From NCBI GenBank assembly GCA_045631525.1, contig JAZQUY010000007.1, positions 38,981 to 102,980 on the forward strand: a stretch of DNA of 64,000 bases, read 5' to 3'. Origin of the DNA: SIG440 sp045631525. GTDB taxonomy: Bacteria > Bacillota > Clostridia > Monoglobales > Monoglobaceae. The translations under genes and the position numbers were made by a program. Under the pieces are notes generated by a model. It ran no database searches. It was not told where the DNA came from and worked only from the letters and a program-made list of their open reading frames with translations. Numbering within the stretch: position 1 is the stretch's first letter; every line of letters begins with the position of its first letter. This document shows, piece after piece, positions 1-8,401 of this stretch.

Positions 1-21
1 CCGCAAACGGAGGCGTGTTTT

Positions 22-2652
22 ATGGAAAAGATAAAGGGTTTGTCAAAAGAACAGGTTGAAAAGTCAAGAATGGAAAGTGGCAGCAACCACCTTTCAGAAA
101 AGGAAAAGACAACGCTTTGGCAAAAATACTGGGAAAAGTTTGATGACCCCATCATAATTGTTTTGCTCGTGGCTCTTGGGATAAACATTGTGTTCACCTT
201 TTTGGGAAAGGTGGACTGGTTTGAATGTGTGGGCATATTTGTTTCAATTCTTATTGCAACCTGCGTGAGTGCCCTTTCTGAATACAGAAACGAGGAGACT
301 TTCAGAAAAATTCAGGCTGAGGCATCGCGGATAATGTGCAAGGTATATAGGGATGGGGACCTTTCGGAAATTATCATTGATGATATTGTGAAAGGGGATT
401 TTGTTCTTCTTCAGGCGGGGGATATTGTTCCTGCAGATGGCTTTGTGGTAAGCGGCAGTATAAAGGTTGACCAGTCAGCATTAAACGGCGAAAATCGAGA
501 GATTTTGAAAATACCATTTGAGAAACAGCCTCAATATCGGACAAGACTGGTGGATTTCTGGGATAAAAACAGCTTGTATCGGGGCGGAATTGTGTGCAGT
601 GGTCAATGCGTTATGGAAGTAACCCAGGTAGGGGATGAAACGGTTTATGGTGGACTCAGCAAGGAAAGTGAGGACAAGGACAGAAAAAGTCCTCTTCAGG
701 TGAAACTTTCGGACCTTGCAAGGTGGATAAGCGGTTTCGGATATATGGGTGCGGCGCTGGTAACGGCGGTTTATATCATCAAAAAGTTTTTTGTGGAAAA
801 CGGATGGAGTGCTTTGGCAATTACGGAATATTTTTCTGATAAAGCACAAGTGATTTCAGATGTGGTAAACAGCATTATCGTGGGGATTACCGTTGTGGTT
901 ATGGCGGTTCCTGAGGGGCTTCCTTTGATGGTTGCCATCGTGTGCTCACTCAATATGAAAAAAATGATGAAAAGCAATGTTCTTGTGAGAAAGCTCATAG
1001 GCATAGAAACAGCAGGAAGTATAAACATTTTGTTCACCGACAAAACAGGAACGATAACCTGTGGAAAGCTTTCTGTCGCGGAATTTGTTGATGGAGCCGG
1101 AAATACATATGACAGCAAAAGGGGACTTTCGGAATTTCACAGACAAATGGTTGATATATCAGTGCTTGGGAATTCTGCGGCACAAATGTCAAAGGGCAGG
1201 GTGGTAGGCGGAAATGCCACAGAAAAGGCACTTCTGGAATTTGTTTATCGGGGAGATAAACCCACTGTGAAAATTGAAAAGGTGAAAGAAGCACTGTTTT
1301 CAAGCGAGGCAAAATTCTCTAAAGCTGAGGTTTGCGGGGATTTTCAAGGTGTGCTTATTAAGGGAGCCCCTGAAAAAATACTTAAAAATTGTGACAGCTT
1401 TTTTGATGGGACTGGGAAAAAGCAGAGCTTTAAATCCAAAAATCATCTGCAAAAAATTATTGACCGCATGGCTATGCGGTCAATGAGAGTTTTGGCGCTT
1501 GCTGTGTCAGGAGACTATTATGAGGACAAAGTTCCTGAAAAAATGACCCTTGTAGGTCTTGTAGGTATAAGAGATGATCTGAGAATTGACGTTACTGCAT
1601 CTGTTAGAGAGGTGAAGCGGGCGGGGATACAGACCGTTATGATAACAGGAGACAAAAAAGAAACCGCCATTGCTATTGCAAAAGAGGCGGAAATTCTTGA
1701 TGGCGCTCAAAATGTGGTGCTTACCTCGGAAGACCTTCAAAGGATGAGCGATGATGAGGTGTGTGAAATACTCCCACGGCTCAGGGTTGTATCAAGAGCA
1801 CTTCCCACAGACAAAAGTCGGCTTGTGAGACTTGCACAGGAAAAAGGTCTCGTGGTGGGAATGACAGGTGATGGCGTAAATGACCTGGCGGCACTCCGTC
1901 GGGCAGATGTTGGTTTCGCTATGGGAAGCGGCGCCGATGTGGCAAAGGAGGCAGGTGATATTGTCATTCTTGACGACAATTTTTCATCCGTCAGGTCTGC
2001 GGTGCTTTTTGGACGGACAATATATAAAAGCATAAAAAAATTTATTGTCTTTCAAATGACAATAAATATAGCAGCAGTATTGGTTTCGGCATTCGGTCCC
2101 CTTGTGGGCATAGATAAGCCCCTGGGGATAACCCAGATGCTTTGGGTAAATCTTGTTATGGACACTCTTGGTGCCATAGCCTTCGGTGGCGAAGGGGCGC
2201 TTAAAAAATATATGCTTGACAGACCAAAGAAAAGGGAAGAAAAAATCCTTGACAAAAAGGCCTGGAGCCAGATAACGGTAAACGGTATGTTTATATTCCT
2301 CATGAGTATGTTTATGTTTTTGTCAAAGGATATGCACTATGCCTTTCGTCAGGCAGATAATGATATGATTTTTTACACCGGTTTTTTCAATTTCTTTGTG
2401 TTTGCAGGTACAATCAATGCTTTCAGTGTAAGGTGTGACGGAATTGATTTGTTTGAAAACATTTCACTGAACAAGCCGTTTCTTGTGATCATGTGTCTTA
2501 TTATGGCGGTGCAGATTTTTATGACATATTTCGGCGGAGCGGTTCTCAGAACAGCACCGCTTGCTCCAAATGAATGGGTGACTGCGGTGCTTCCCGCACT
2601 TCTTATAATCCCTCTGGACCTTGCAAGAAAAATTATATCAGGAAAAAAATAG
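22..2652 (+). CDS. P-type Ca2+-transporting ATPase (PMCA/SERCA-like)
   Basis: Integral membrane pump expected to export Ca2+ at the cost of ATP. The 876 residues have the full P-type order: two N-terminal membrane helices (about 40-90), an actuator domain with NGEN at 155-158 in place of the usual TGES, an M4 PEGLPL motif at 297-302 (Ca2+ site), the phosphorylated Asp in DKTGT (D340), the hinge TGDGVND at 615-621, the M6 motif VNLVMDT near 711, and C-terminal helices. The ATG follows GGAGG. PEGLPL with VNLVMDT points to Ca2+ rather than Na+/K+ or heavy metals. The gene begins close to the window edge, so its upstream context is unknown. It ends just before a convergent radical-SAM gene. Confidence 0.9.
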   Translation: MEKIKGLSKEQVEKSRMESGSNHLSEKEKTTLWQKYWEKFDDPIIIVLLVALGINIVFTFLGKVDWFECVGIFVSILIATCVSALSEYRNEETFRKIQAEASRIMCKVYRDGDLSEIIIDDIVKGDFVLLQAGDIVPADGFVVSGSIKVDQSALNGENREILKIPFEKQPQYRTRLVDFWDKNSLYRGGIVCSGQCVMEVTQVGDETVYGGLSKESEDKDRKSPLQVKLSDLARWISGFGYMGAALVTAVYIIKKFFVENGWSALAITEYFSDKAQVISDVVNSIIVGITVVVMAVPEGLPLMVAIVCSLNMKKMMKSNVLVRKLIGIETAGSINILFTDKTGTITCGKLSVAEFVDGAGNTYDSKRGLSEFHRQMVDISVLGNSAAQMSKGRVVGGNATEKALLEFVYRGDKPTVKIEKVKEALFSSEAKFSKAEVCGDFQGVLIKGAPEKILKNCDSFFDGTGKKQSFKSKNHLQKIIDRMAMRSMRVLALAVSGDYYEDKVPEKMTLVGLVGIRDDLRIDVTASVREVKRAGIQTVMITGDKKETAIAIAKEAEILDGAQNVVLTSEDLQRMSDDEVCEILPRLRVVSRALPTDKSRLVRLAQEKGLVVGMTGDGVNDLAALRRADVGFAMGSGADVAKEAGDIVILDDNFSSVRSAVLFGRTIYKSIKKFIVFQMTINIAAVLVSAFGPLVGIDKPLGITQMLWVNLVMDTLGAIAFGGEGALKKYMLDRPKKREEKILDKKAWSQITVNGMFIFLMSMFMFLSKDMHYAFRQADNDMIFYTGFFNFFVFAGTINAFSVRCDGIDLFENISLNKPFLVIMCLIMAVQIFMTYFGGAVLRTAPLAPNEWVTAVLPALLIIPLDLARKIISGKK

Positions 2653-2655
2653 GTT

Positions 2656-3549
2656 TTACACTCCGCTTAGGTCAAAGGGCGGGGTGTATTTTTTGTCCGC
2701 ACTTTGCTTCCCTTGAACAAAAGCCTTTTCAAAACCTTTTTGGAGAGCAAATTCTGTTACGGATTCATATTCAAAGGTGGTGAGCGGTCGATTTATTTCG
2801 GGGTATGCGGATAGATTTCCGTTTGGGGTGTACTGTCTCATTATGCTGAGCAAGAATTTATCGGTGCCAAAGGTGTCTGCAAGGTACGACAAAATTTCAA
2901 TAGAGTCTTGTCTTAAGGTGGGGAGTACCAGATGGCGAACAATTGTGCCAGAAAGCATAATGCCGCTCGCGGAAAGGGCGGGTGTGCCAGTTTGGCTGAG
3001 CATTTCAGAGAGGGCTGCGGAGGCTTTTTCAAAGTAGTCTTCTGCCAGACTGTATTTCTTTGAAAAAACGGGATTTTTGTATTTGATATCCACAAGATAA
3101 ATATCGATATAATCTTTTAACCGGCGTAGAGTATCAAGACTTTCATATCCGCTGCTGTTGTAAACAAAGGGGATCTTTATTTTTTCGCGCACCAAATCTA
3201 TGGCATCACAGATTTGCGGAACATAAGGGGTGGGGGTTACGAGATTTATGTTGTGGGCACCAAGGGATTCAAGTTCAAGGAAGATTTCCGCAAGGCGATT
3301 AACAGAAATTTCTTTCCCAAAATACTGCTGACTGATTTCGAAATTCTGGCAGTAGACACATTTTAAATTGCAGCCGCAAAAGAAAATCGTTCCGCTGCCC
3401 ATATTTCCGCTGATGCAAGGCTCTTCCCAATGGTGGAGGGAGGCTCTTGCGATTTTGATTTTGTCTGTTGCACCGCAAAATCCCGCACTCACAGTGCGGT
3501 CAGATTTACAACTTCTTGGGCATAGCGTGCAGCTTTTGAGGATTTCCAT
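2656..3549 (-). CDS. Radical SAM protein, PflA-like (activating-enzyme family)
   Basis: Putative pyruvate formate-lyase activating enzyme-like radical SAM protein of 297 residues. The [4Fe-4S]/SAM motif CxxxCxxC is C60-C64-C67, directly preceded by C58. An N-terminal Cys group (C7, C10, C14, C25) is typical of the long, uncharacterised YgiQ/PflX-type branch (PflX), not of true PflA. The start at 3549 is chosen because AGGAGA lies six bases upstream; an earlier in-frame ATG (3570) sits on top of that site. No pyruvate formate-lyase or other glycyl radical enzyme is adjacent, so the substrate is unknown. The family is secure, the function is not. Confidence 0.8.
   Translation of the reverse strand: MEILKSCTLCPRSCKSDRTVSAGFCGATDKIKIARASLHHWEEPCISGNMGSGTIFFCGCNLKCVYCQNFEISQQYFGKEISVNRLAEIFLELESLGAHNINLVTPTPYVPQICDAIDLVREKIKIPFVYNSSGYESLDTLRRLKDYIDIYLVDIKYKNPVFSKKYSLAEDYFEKASAALSEMLSQTGTPALSASGIMLSGTIVRHLVLPTLRQDSIEILSYLADTFGTDKFLLSIMRQYTPNGNLSAYPEINRPLTTFEYESVTEFALQKGFEKAFVQGKQSADKKYTPPFDLSGV
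2658..2694. terminator. Shared terminator between convergent genes
   Basis: A 9-bp stem (ACACTCCGC / GCGGGGTGT, one G-T pair) is followed by ATTTTTTG on the plus strand. It serves the Ca2+ ATPase, whose stop is at 2650-2652. It lies inside the last codons of the convergent radical-SAM gene, and on the minus strand it is followed a few bases later by a seven-T run, so it may work in both directions. Confidence 0.7.
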
Positions 3550-3638
3550 AAAAATTCTCCTATTCAGCATTTGTATGATTTAAGTATATTTCAAAGGAAA
3601 CCCAGTGTCAATATTTTGGGTAAATTTTCAAAAATGTA

Positions 3639-3667
3639 TTGACAAATTTTTCTTAATATGATATTTT
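3639..3667 (+). promoter_or_regulatory. Promoter for the MarR-acyl-CoA synthetase operon
   Basis: TTGACA, a 17-bp spacer, then TATTTT. The weak -10 lies about 50 bp before the MarR start; TAAAAT a few bases further downstream is an alternative -10. Confidence 0.5.
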
Positions 3668-3718
3668 ATTTTATGTTAAAATAGTTTGAACTTCAAAGTA
3701 TTTTGCGAGGTGATAATT

Positions 3719-4189
3719 TTGGATAAAAATCAAAAGGAAAAGCTTAATTATTTTTTGGTGCATATTTTCAATCACATTTTGTCCTGGGAGGAGAGCAGCT
3801 TCAAGGAAATGGGCATTTCGGATTTGTCTCTTCGAGAGCTTCACGTGATTGAGGCAGTATGTAATCTCAAAAAATCAGAAAAAAACCGTATGTCGGACAT
3901 TGCGAATTATCTGTCTATCACACCGGGGTCACTCACTACGTCGGTTAATACCTTGGTGAAAAAAGGCTATCTTGTACGCGAGAATGACAAGAATGACAGA
4001 CGTGTGGTTTTGATTGTTCCAAGTGAAAAGGCTGAAAAGGTAAATGATATACACGCTACGTTTCATTCTTCAATGATTGAAAAAGTGGCAGAAGCTGTTG
4101 GCGACGACGAAAGCCACGTTCTTGTTAAAACTTTAGAGAAACTAAGCATATTTTTTACAGAAAAATCGGAAGTGAGGAGAAGAAAATGA
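3719..4189 (+). CDS. MarR-family transcriptional regulator
   Basis: A 156-residue winged-helix regulator. The central section (roughly residues 60-105) has the MarR helix-turn-helix and wing: IANYLSITPGSLTTSVNTLV followed by KKGYLVRENDKNDRRVV, where the D-x-R-R wing is the family signature. The start is read as TTG at 3719 because GCGAGGTG lies six bases upstream; a longer reading from TTG 3686 has no ribosome site. Its TGA overlaps the ATG of the downstream acyl-CoA synthetase by 4 bp, so the two are translationally coupled. The regulator may respond to fatty acids or their CoA esters and control its own operon, but that is inferred from position only. Confidence 0.85.
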   Translation: MDKNQKEKLNYFLVHIFNHILSWEESSFKEMGISDLSLRELHVIEAVCNLKKSEKNRMSDIANYLSITPGSLTTSVNTLVKKGYLVRENDKNDRRVVLIVPSEKAEKVNDIHATFHSSMIEKVAEAVGDDESHVLVKTLEKLSIFFTEKSEVRRRK

Positions 4190-5859
4190 AAAAAGAATTT
4201 AGAGAGTATGAGGTTGAGGAATTTACAAGTCTTCGTCAGGCGGTAAAAAGACACGTTGACCGTCATGGCGATAGGCCTGCATTCAAATTCCGCGAGAAAA
4301 AAGAGATAAAAACGGTTACATATCGTGAGTTTTATAATGATTCACTTTATCTTGGAAATGCGCTCCTGAAACGCGGGTTTGTTGATAAACATGTTGCCTG
4401 CATCGGTGACAACTGCTACCGCTGGCTGGTGGTACACAGCACTATGATGAATTCAAACGGTGTTTATGTGCCCCTTGACAGACAGCTTCCCAAACAGGAT
4501 ATTGTGACAGTTCTCAATCACAGTGATTCAGAGGCACTGTTCTTCACAAAGAAATATATCAAAATTCTTGATGAAATCAGGGAAGAAATTCCAAATATAA
4601 AAATGTTTGTTTGCCTTGATGCTGAAGCTGAGGAGGGAAAGTATCTTTCTTTTGACGATTTGATGGCAGAGGGCAAGGCGCTTATGGACTTGGGCTTCAA
4701 CGAATACGAAAAAATTGAAGGCGACACCGATGCTATGCGTCTTTTGGTTTATACCTCGGGTACAACCGGTATGGCAAAGGGTGTTATGCTTTCAGAACGC
4801 AACGTTATGACCTGTATAAACACGGGTCTTCGCCTTACAAGACTTTATGACAGAGCAATTTCTTTGCTTCCTTATCACCACACATACGAGGGTATAGGTC
4901 TTATCGCTGAGCTTGCTTGCGGTGTTACTATTTTTATCAATGACAGTATGAAAAATATCCTCAAAAACTTTGAGGAGTTTAAGCCTGAAACTGCATTTTT
5001 GGTGCCGGCACATCTTGAGGCTTTTTACAAAAGAATCAACAAGGCAATCGGCAAGAAAAAGCCTCTTATTGACGGAATGATTGCGGTTTCAAACGGTCTT
5101 CGCAAATGCGGAATTGATTTGAGACGCAAGATGTTTGGTATGATACTTGAGCCTTTCGGAGGTGAGCTTCGCAAGGTAATAAGTGGCGGTGCACCAATCC
5201 GTCCTGAAATCGCAGACTTTTTTGAGGCTATTGGTGTTACTGTGGTGAATGGCTATGGAATAACAGAATGTTCGCCCCTTGTTGCAATAACCCGTGAGGG
5301 ATACGATGATTGTTATACCGCAGGCGTTCCCATTGGTTCTGTGAAAGTGAAGATTAAAGACCCTGACGAAAACGGAATTGGTGAGGTTTGTGTAAAAGGA
5401 ACATCGGTTATGCTTGGTTATTACAAAAATCAGGAGGCAACCGACCGTGTTATGGAAGACGGCTGGTTCAACACCGAGGATTTGGGTATGCTTGACGAAA
5501 TGGGGCGCCTTAAAATCACAGGTCGTTCAAAGAACCTGATTGTCCTCAGAAACGGCAAGAACATCTTCCCCGAGGAAATCGAAAATTATATTTTGTCACT
5601 TCCCTATGTGGCAGAGGCAGCGGTAACCCCATGGCACGATGAAAGCGGTGAGGAATCAGGACTTTGTGCACACATTTATCTTGACCCACAGAGCGAAATG
5701 GCGGAGGATAGCGACCGCGAGACAAAAATCCGTGATGACGTGTCAAGGGTTATGAAAGAACTCCCCGTGTACAAACAGGTAAGCCGTATAAACATAAGAA
5801 AAGAAGAATTTATCAAGACTACAACCAATAAGATAAAAAGAAATGAAATAGAGAAATAA
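4186..5859 (+). CDS. AMP-binding long-chain acyl-CoA synthetase-like protein
   Basis: Adenylate-forming enzyme of 557 residues expected to activate a fatty acid to acyl-AMP and then acyl-CoA. Visible motifs are the P-loop YTSGTTGMAKGVML (from about residue 189), the A5 motif GYGITECSP (about 357-365), GWFNTEDLG (motif A7/A8 region) and GRSKNLIVLRNGKNIFPEE near 446, which carries the conserved Arg. The C-terminal KTTTNKIKRN contains the catalytic-type Lys. Length and order fit long-chain acyl-CoA ligases (FadD/FACL). It is coupled to a MarR regulator by a 4-bp overlap. Fatty acid uptake or membrane lipid recycling is likely, but the chain length cannot be read. Confidence 0.85.
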   Translation: MKKEFREYEVEEFTSLRQAVKRHVDRHGDRPAFKFREKKEIKTVTYREFYNDSLYLGNALLKRGFVDKHVACIGDNCYRWLVVHSTMMNSNGVYVPLDRQLPKQDIVTVLNHSDSEALFFTKKYIKILDEIREEIPNIKMFVCLDAEAEEGKYLSFDDLMAEGKALMDLGFNEYEKIEGDTDAMRLLVYTSGTTGMAKGVMLSERNVMTCINTGLRLTRLYDRAISLLPYHHTYEGIGLIAELACGVTIFINDSMKNILKNFEEFKPETAFLVPAHLEAFYKRINKAIGKKKPLIDGMIAVSNGLRKCGIDLRRKMFGMILEPFGGELRKVISGGAPIRPEIADFFEAIGVTVVNGYGITECSPLVAITREGYDDCYTAGVPIGSVKVKIKDPDENGIGEVCVKGTSVMLGYYKNQEATDRVMEDGWFNTEDLGMLDEMGRLKITGRSKNLIVLRNGKNIFPEEIENYILSLPYVAEAAVTPWHDESGEESGLCAHIYLDPQSEMAEDSDRETKIRDDVSRVMKELPVYKQVSRINIRKEEFIKTTTNKIKRNEIEK

Positions 5860-5987
5860 TATCGGAAAAGTTTACTCATCTTGCACATTTCTCGCTCGCA
5901 TACACGAAGTATAGCCTCGTTCACAGAAATGTACAATCTAAGCAAATTTATGTATGATACCGTGTGCAGCTTGTGGAATTTAAAACA

Positions 5988-6022
5988 AAAAAAAGACAAC
6001 TACGAAAGTAGTTGTCTTTTTA
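5988..6022. terminator. Bidirectional terminator after the acyl-CoA synthetase
   Basis: A perfect 13-bp stem (AAAAGACAACTAC / GTAGTTGTCTTTT) with a GAAA tetraloop, A-rich on one side and T-rich on the other. Between the synthetase stop and this hairpin lies about 130 bp with only an 8-bp inverted repeat (ACATTTCT ... AGAAATGT, 5886-5933) and no gene. Confidence 0.9.
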
Positions 6023-6070
6023 CTTGGCTAACGCTCAATTATAATACCAGAATATAAATAGTGCATTTTG

Positions 6071-6100
6071 GAAAAAGATTAGTTCATAGCGAACTAATCT
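6071..6100 (-). terminator. Terminator of the lipoprotein gene
   Basis: A 10-bp stem (AGATTAGTTC / GAACTAATCT) with a five-base loop, followed on the minus strand by TTTTTCC. The TAG stop of the lipoprotein gene is inside the first arm. Confidence 0.8.
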
Positions 6101-6468
6101 ACTCTTCGCCATCTTTGGTATTCTCCTGCATTTTCAACAAGCACTATATCTGTGCTTTCTACTGTGATGTCAAGAGTTAACTCGTTACCGCTAAAGTCGA
6201 ACACTAAGAACTTGTCCTCAATCAGTTTCCATTCACCACTAGCATCTAACAACCCCAATTCCATAGTATAAAAGGTGGAATCTTCTTCAAAAATCATATA
6301 AGCTTTTTCATCATCAGACAATGTTGAGTCAAACTCTGTTCCATTAGCTGAGTCTGAATACTCACTCATTTCCCATTTGCCAACCAACGAAAAGGCTCTA
6401 TCATTATTGCATCCTGCCATCGAGAAACAGAATATGCCAATGAGAAGTAATGCAATTAACTTTTTCAC
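6094..6468 (-). CDS. Small secreted lipoprotein of unknown function
   Basis: A 124-residue protein with a classic lipoprotein signal: MKK, a hydrophobic stretch, and lipobox SMAGC with the modified Cys at 20. The mature part is acidic and rich in Phe/Trp/Leu, with regularly spaced GKWEM, SGEWKL and YQRWRR segments, like small beta-barrel lipocalin-like or DUF-type surface lipoproteins. The start is GTG at 6468, six bases after AGGAGGTG; the upstream in-frame GTG at 6477 lies within that site. It has a perfect-consensus promoter and is divergent from a small XRE regulator, which probably represses it. No enzyme motif is seen. Confidence 0.75.
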   Translation of the reverse strand: MKKLIALLLIGIFCFSMAGCNNDRAFSLVGKWEMSEYSDSANGTEFDSTLSDDEKAYMIFEEDSTFYTMELGLLDASGEWKLIEDKFLVFDFSGNELTLDITVESTDIVLVENAGEYQRWRRVD

Positions 6469-6497
6469 TTCATTCACCTCCTCTTACCCAAAATCTA

Positions 6498-6570
6498 ATG
6501 TATACATTATATAATCTACAAGTCTACTTGTCAAGTATTAAATCATATTAAAATGTTAACATTATATAAT
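6498..6570. repeat. Twin palindromic operator-like repeats
   Basis: Two nearly identical 18-mers, ATGTATACATTATATAAT at 6498-6515 and ATGTTAACATTATATAAT at 6553-6570, lie 55 bp apart in the same direction. Each begins with a 10-bp perfect palindrome (ATGTATACAT, ATGTTAACAT) and ends in a TATAAT-containing segment. They sit over the lipoprotein promoter and just upstream of the XRE gene, as expected for binding sites of that regulator. Confidence 0.6.
6506..6534 (-). promoter_or_regulatory. Promoter of the lipoprotein gene
   Basis: On the minus strand TTGACA, 17 bp, TATAAT: a full consensus match. The -10 overlaps the palindrome ATGTATACAT (6498-6507), a likely operator. Confidence 0.8.
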
Positions 6571-6589
6571 GATAAAGTGAGATGACTCT

Positions 6590-6796
6590 ATGAAATTAAG
6601 AGTGTTAGAAATTTTAAAGGAAAAGAACAAAACAAAATATTGGTTGTATATACAAATGGGGTTAAGTTACCAAAATTTCAACAAAATGATAAATAATCAA
6701 ACAACGGCGATTAAATTTGAAAACTTGTGTTCTTTATGTCAAATTTTAGAGTGTACTCCAAATGATTTGTTTGAAGAATATCATACCAAAAAATAA
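6590..6796 (+). CDS. Small XRE/Cro-type DNA-binding regulator
   Basis: A 68-residue single-domain helix-turn-helix protein of the short YozG/Cro-like type: KNKTKYWLYIQMGLSYQNFN holds the first helices, and IKFENLCSLCQILECTPNDL the last two, ending in the usual P-x-D-L-F. There is no sensing domain. It is divergent from the lipoprotein gene across 120 bp carrying twin palindromes, so it is probably an autoregulated repressor of both. The ribosome site is weak (AAAGTGAGATG). Confidence 0.8.
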   Translation: MKLRVLEILKEKNKTKYWLYIQMGLSYQNFNKMINNQTTAIKFENLCSLCQILECTPNDLFEEYHTKK

Positions 6797-6933
6797 TACA
6801 TTTTTGTTTAGAAAAGTTTTTTAGTGAATTGTGCGACAGCAAACAGATTAAAAATCTGCGTTTTTATCTATTATATAAATTACCATAATAATTCTCTTTT
6901 TAGAAAACTTTATTTAAGGAGTTTTGGGCAAAA

Positions 6934-6970
6934 TGAAAGAAGCGTAATTTTGTATCAAAACTACGCTTCT
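6934..6970 (-). terminator. Terminator of tRNA-Ala
   Basis: Hairpin AGAAGCGTA / TACGCTTCT with an extra inner pairing TTTTG / CAAAA, five bases past the encoded CCA on the minus strand and followed by TTTCATTTTG. Confidence 0.7.
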
Positions 6971-6974
6971 TCTT

Positions 6975-7050
6975 TGGTGGAGATGAGGAGAGTCGAACTC
7001 CTGACCCCCTGCTTGCAAGGCAGGTGCTCTCCCAACTGAGCTACACCCCC
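6975..7050 (-). tRNA. tRNA-Ala (anticodon TGC), CCA encoded
   Basis: A 76-nt cloverleaf on the minus strand. The acceptor GGGGGTG pairs with CATCTCC, the anticodon loop reads CTTGCAA (TGC), the T-loop is TTCGACT, and the 3' end is ACCA in the DNA. It stands alone with its own promoter (7083-7111) and terminator. Confidence 0.95.
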
Positions 7051-7082
7051 AAATTTTATGTGTGCCTTTTGGCAACAAATGA

Positions 7083-7111
7083 ATTATAGCACAATGTTTT
7101 CCATTTGTAAA
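7083..7111 (-). promoter_or_regulatory. Promoter of tRNA-Ala
   Basis: On the minus strand TTTACA, 17 bp, TATAAT, with -10 about 32 bp before the tRNA 5' end. Confidence 0.75.
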
Positions 7112-7140
7112 GAGAAATTTTTAAAATTTTTAAAAAAAGA

Positions 7141-7169
7141 AAACAGCTGAATGGTTTCAGCTGTTTTTT
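7141..7169 (-). terminator. Terminator of rpmE
   Basis: Stem AAACAGCTGAA / TTCAGCTGTTT around a short loop, A-rich on the plus side and followed on the minus strand by TTTCTTTTTTT. Confidence 0.8.
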
Positions 7170-7248
7170 GGTGTAGAATTTTTAAATTTAAACTTATTTG
7201 AAACATCCGAGGACATTTCCTGAAAAAATTATTCGGTAAGAGAAAATA

Positions 7249-7458
7249 TTATTTTCCTTCTTCAAGACCGAAACGTTTTCTGAACTTGTCGATACGACCG
7301 CCTGTGTCAACCAACTTCTGCTTACCGGTATAAAAAGGGTGGCAAGCTGAACAAATTTCGATAGAAACATTTTCCTTTGTTGAGCCTGTTTCAATAACAT
7401 TTCCGCAAGCGCACTTGATTGTTGTTTCTTTGTAATCGGGATGTATTCCTGCTTTCAT
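7249..7458 (-). CDS. rpmE: 50S ribosomal protein L31
   Basis: Large-subunit protein L31, 69 residues (MKAGIHPDYKETTIKC...). It keeps the zinc-ribbon cysteines, C-A-C and C-S-A-C, so it is the zinc-containing C+ form, not the zinc-free paralogue induced under zinc starvation. The ATG at 7458 follows AGAGGTG by eight bases; an upstream in-frame GTG overlaps that site. It is a single-gene unit with its own promoter at 7511-7539 and terminator at 7141-7169, between tRNA-Ala and the aro operon on the same strand. Confidence 0.95.
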   Translation of the reverse strand: MKAGIHPDYKETTIKCACGNVIETGSTKENVSIEICSACHPFYTGKQKLVDTGGRIDKFRKRFGLEEGK

Positions 7459-7510
7459 CTCTATATTCACCTCTTTCTTTAGAGTGTTGTAGCTTAAATC
7501 AGCATTTTAC

Positions 7511-7539
7511 ATTATAGCATAGCATATCGCTAAATGCAA
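7511..7539 (-). promoter_or_regulatory. Promoter of rpmE
   Basis: On the minus strand TTGCAT, 17 bp, TATAAT, with TATGC just before the -10. It separates rpmE from the aro operon, after which I see no clear hairpin terminator. Confidence 0.7.
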
Positions 7540-7555
7540 GCTTTTTTTTAAAAAA

Positions 7556-8401
7556 TTAAAAATTTTTCAGGCTTTCTTTGATTTTTTCTTTTAGATATGG
7601 GAAGTCAAGGTCTTTTTCAAGGAAGATTCTATCCGCCCAAAGCCCTTGATATATAAGCATATCAAAGCCGTTGAGAGTTTCAAAACCACGCTTCTTTGCT
7701 TCCTTCAAAAAGTTGGTTTCCTCGGGGTTATAAATAAGGTCATAAACCAAAGTTCCATCTTTCAGGTGGTTAAAGAAGGAGAAATCTTCATAGTCTTTAT
7801 CCACGCCCGACATACCAAGAGGTGTTGCGTTGATGAGAAGGTCACAGTCATTTACCACACTTGATATGGTATCAATATTGAAAATATCTGCATTTGCGTC
7901 ACATTCGCTCAAAAACTGAGCGATAGTCTGTGCCCTTGACAAAGTGCGATTCAAAATGGTGATTTTTTTGGCACCCTCCATTTCGGATTTTAGAGCAATG
8001 GTTGAGGCAGCACCCCCTGCACCAAGGATGACAATATTTTTGCCACTAAAATCAAATCCTTGTGTTTTCACAGCCAAGGCAAAACCCTGACCGTCGGTGT
8101 TGTAGCCAAAAAGCTTTCCATCCTCAATTTTTACAGTATTAACAGCATCAAAAGCTTTAGCATCTTCGTCAATATAGTCAAGAAAGCCGATGATATCTTT
8201 TTTGTGGGGCATAGTCAGGCTGAATCCGTTTATACCCATAGTTTTTGCTTCGTCAAGGTAATTTTCAAGTTCCCCTTTTTTTACACGGACCCTTCGATAT
8301 TCAAAGTCAAGACCAAGCTCTGTAAGGACAGTGCTGTGTATTATTGGAGACTTGCTGTGTGATACCGGGTCACCGATTATGTCAAGTTTAATTTTTTGCA
8401 T
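7556..8401 (-). CDS. aroE: Shikimate dehydrogenase
   Basis: Reduces 3-dehydroshikimate to shikimate with NADPH, step four of the shikimate pathway. The 281 residues show the substrate motif GDPVSHSKSPIIHS near the N-terminus, catalytic Lys/Asp in LTMPHKK and NTDGQG, and the Rossmann glycine motif VILGAGGAAS. The start is ATG 8401, nine bases after GGAGGAGG, overlapping the end of aroQ by 14 bp; an upstream in-frame GTG inside aroQ is less likely. It is the last gene of the nine-gene aro operon. Confidence 0.93.
   Translation of the reverse strand: MQKIKLDIIGDPVSHSKSPIIHSTVLTELGLDFEYRRVRVKKGELENYLDEAKTMGINGFSLTMPHKKDIIGFLDYIDEDAKAFDAVNTVKIEDGKLFGYNTDGQGFALAVKTQGFDFSGKNIVILGAGGAASTIALKSEMEGAKKITILNRTLSRAQTIAQFLSECDANADIFNIDTISSVVNDCDLLINATPLGMSGVDKDYEDFSFFNHLKDGTLVYDLIYNPEETNFLKEAKKRGFETLNGFDMLIYQGLWADRIFLEKDLDFPYLKEKIKESLKNF

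Noticed and set aside
481..2303. Long antisense open frames inside the Ca2+ ATPase gene
   Set aside because: Low-complexity shadows without ribosome sites; the plus-strand frame carries all P-type motifs.
6824..7039. Open frame of about 70 codons across tRNA-Ala
   Set aside because: Its C-terminal half (SLVEMRRVELLTPCLQGR) is antisense tRNA sequence; no ribosome site.
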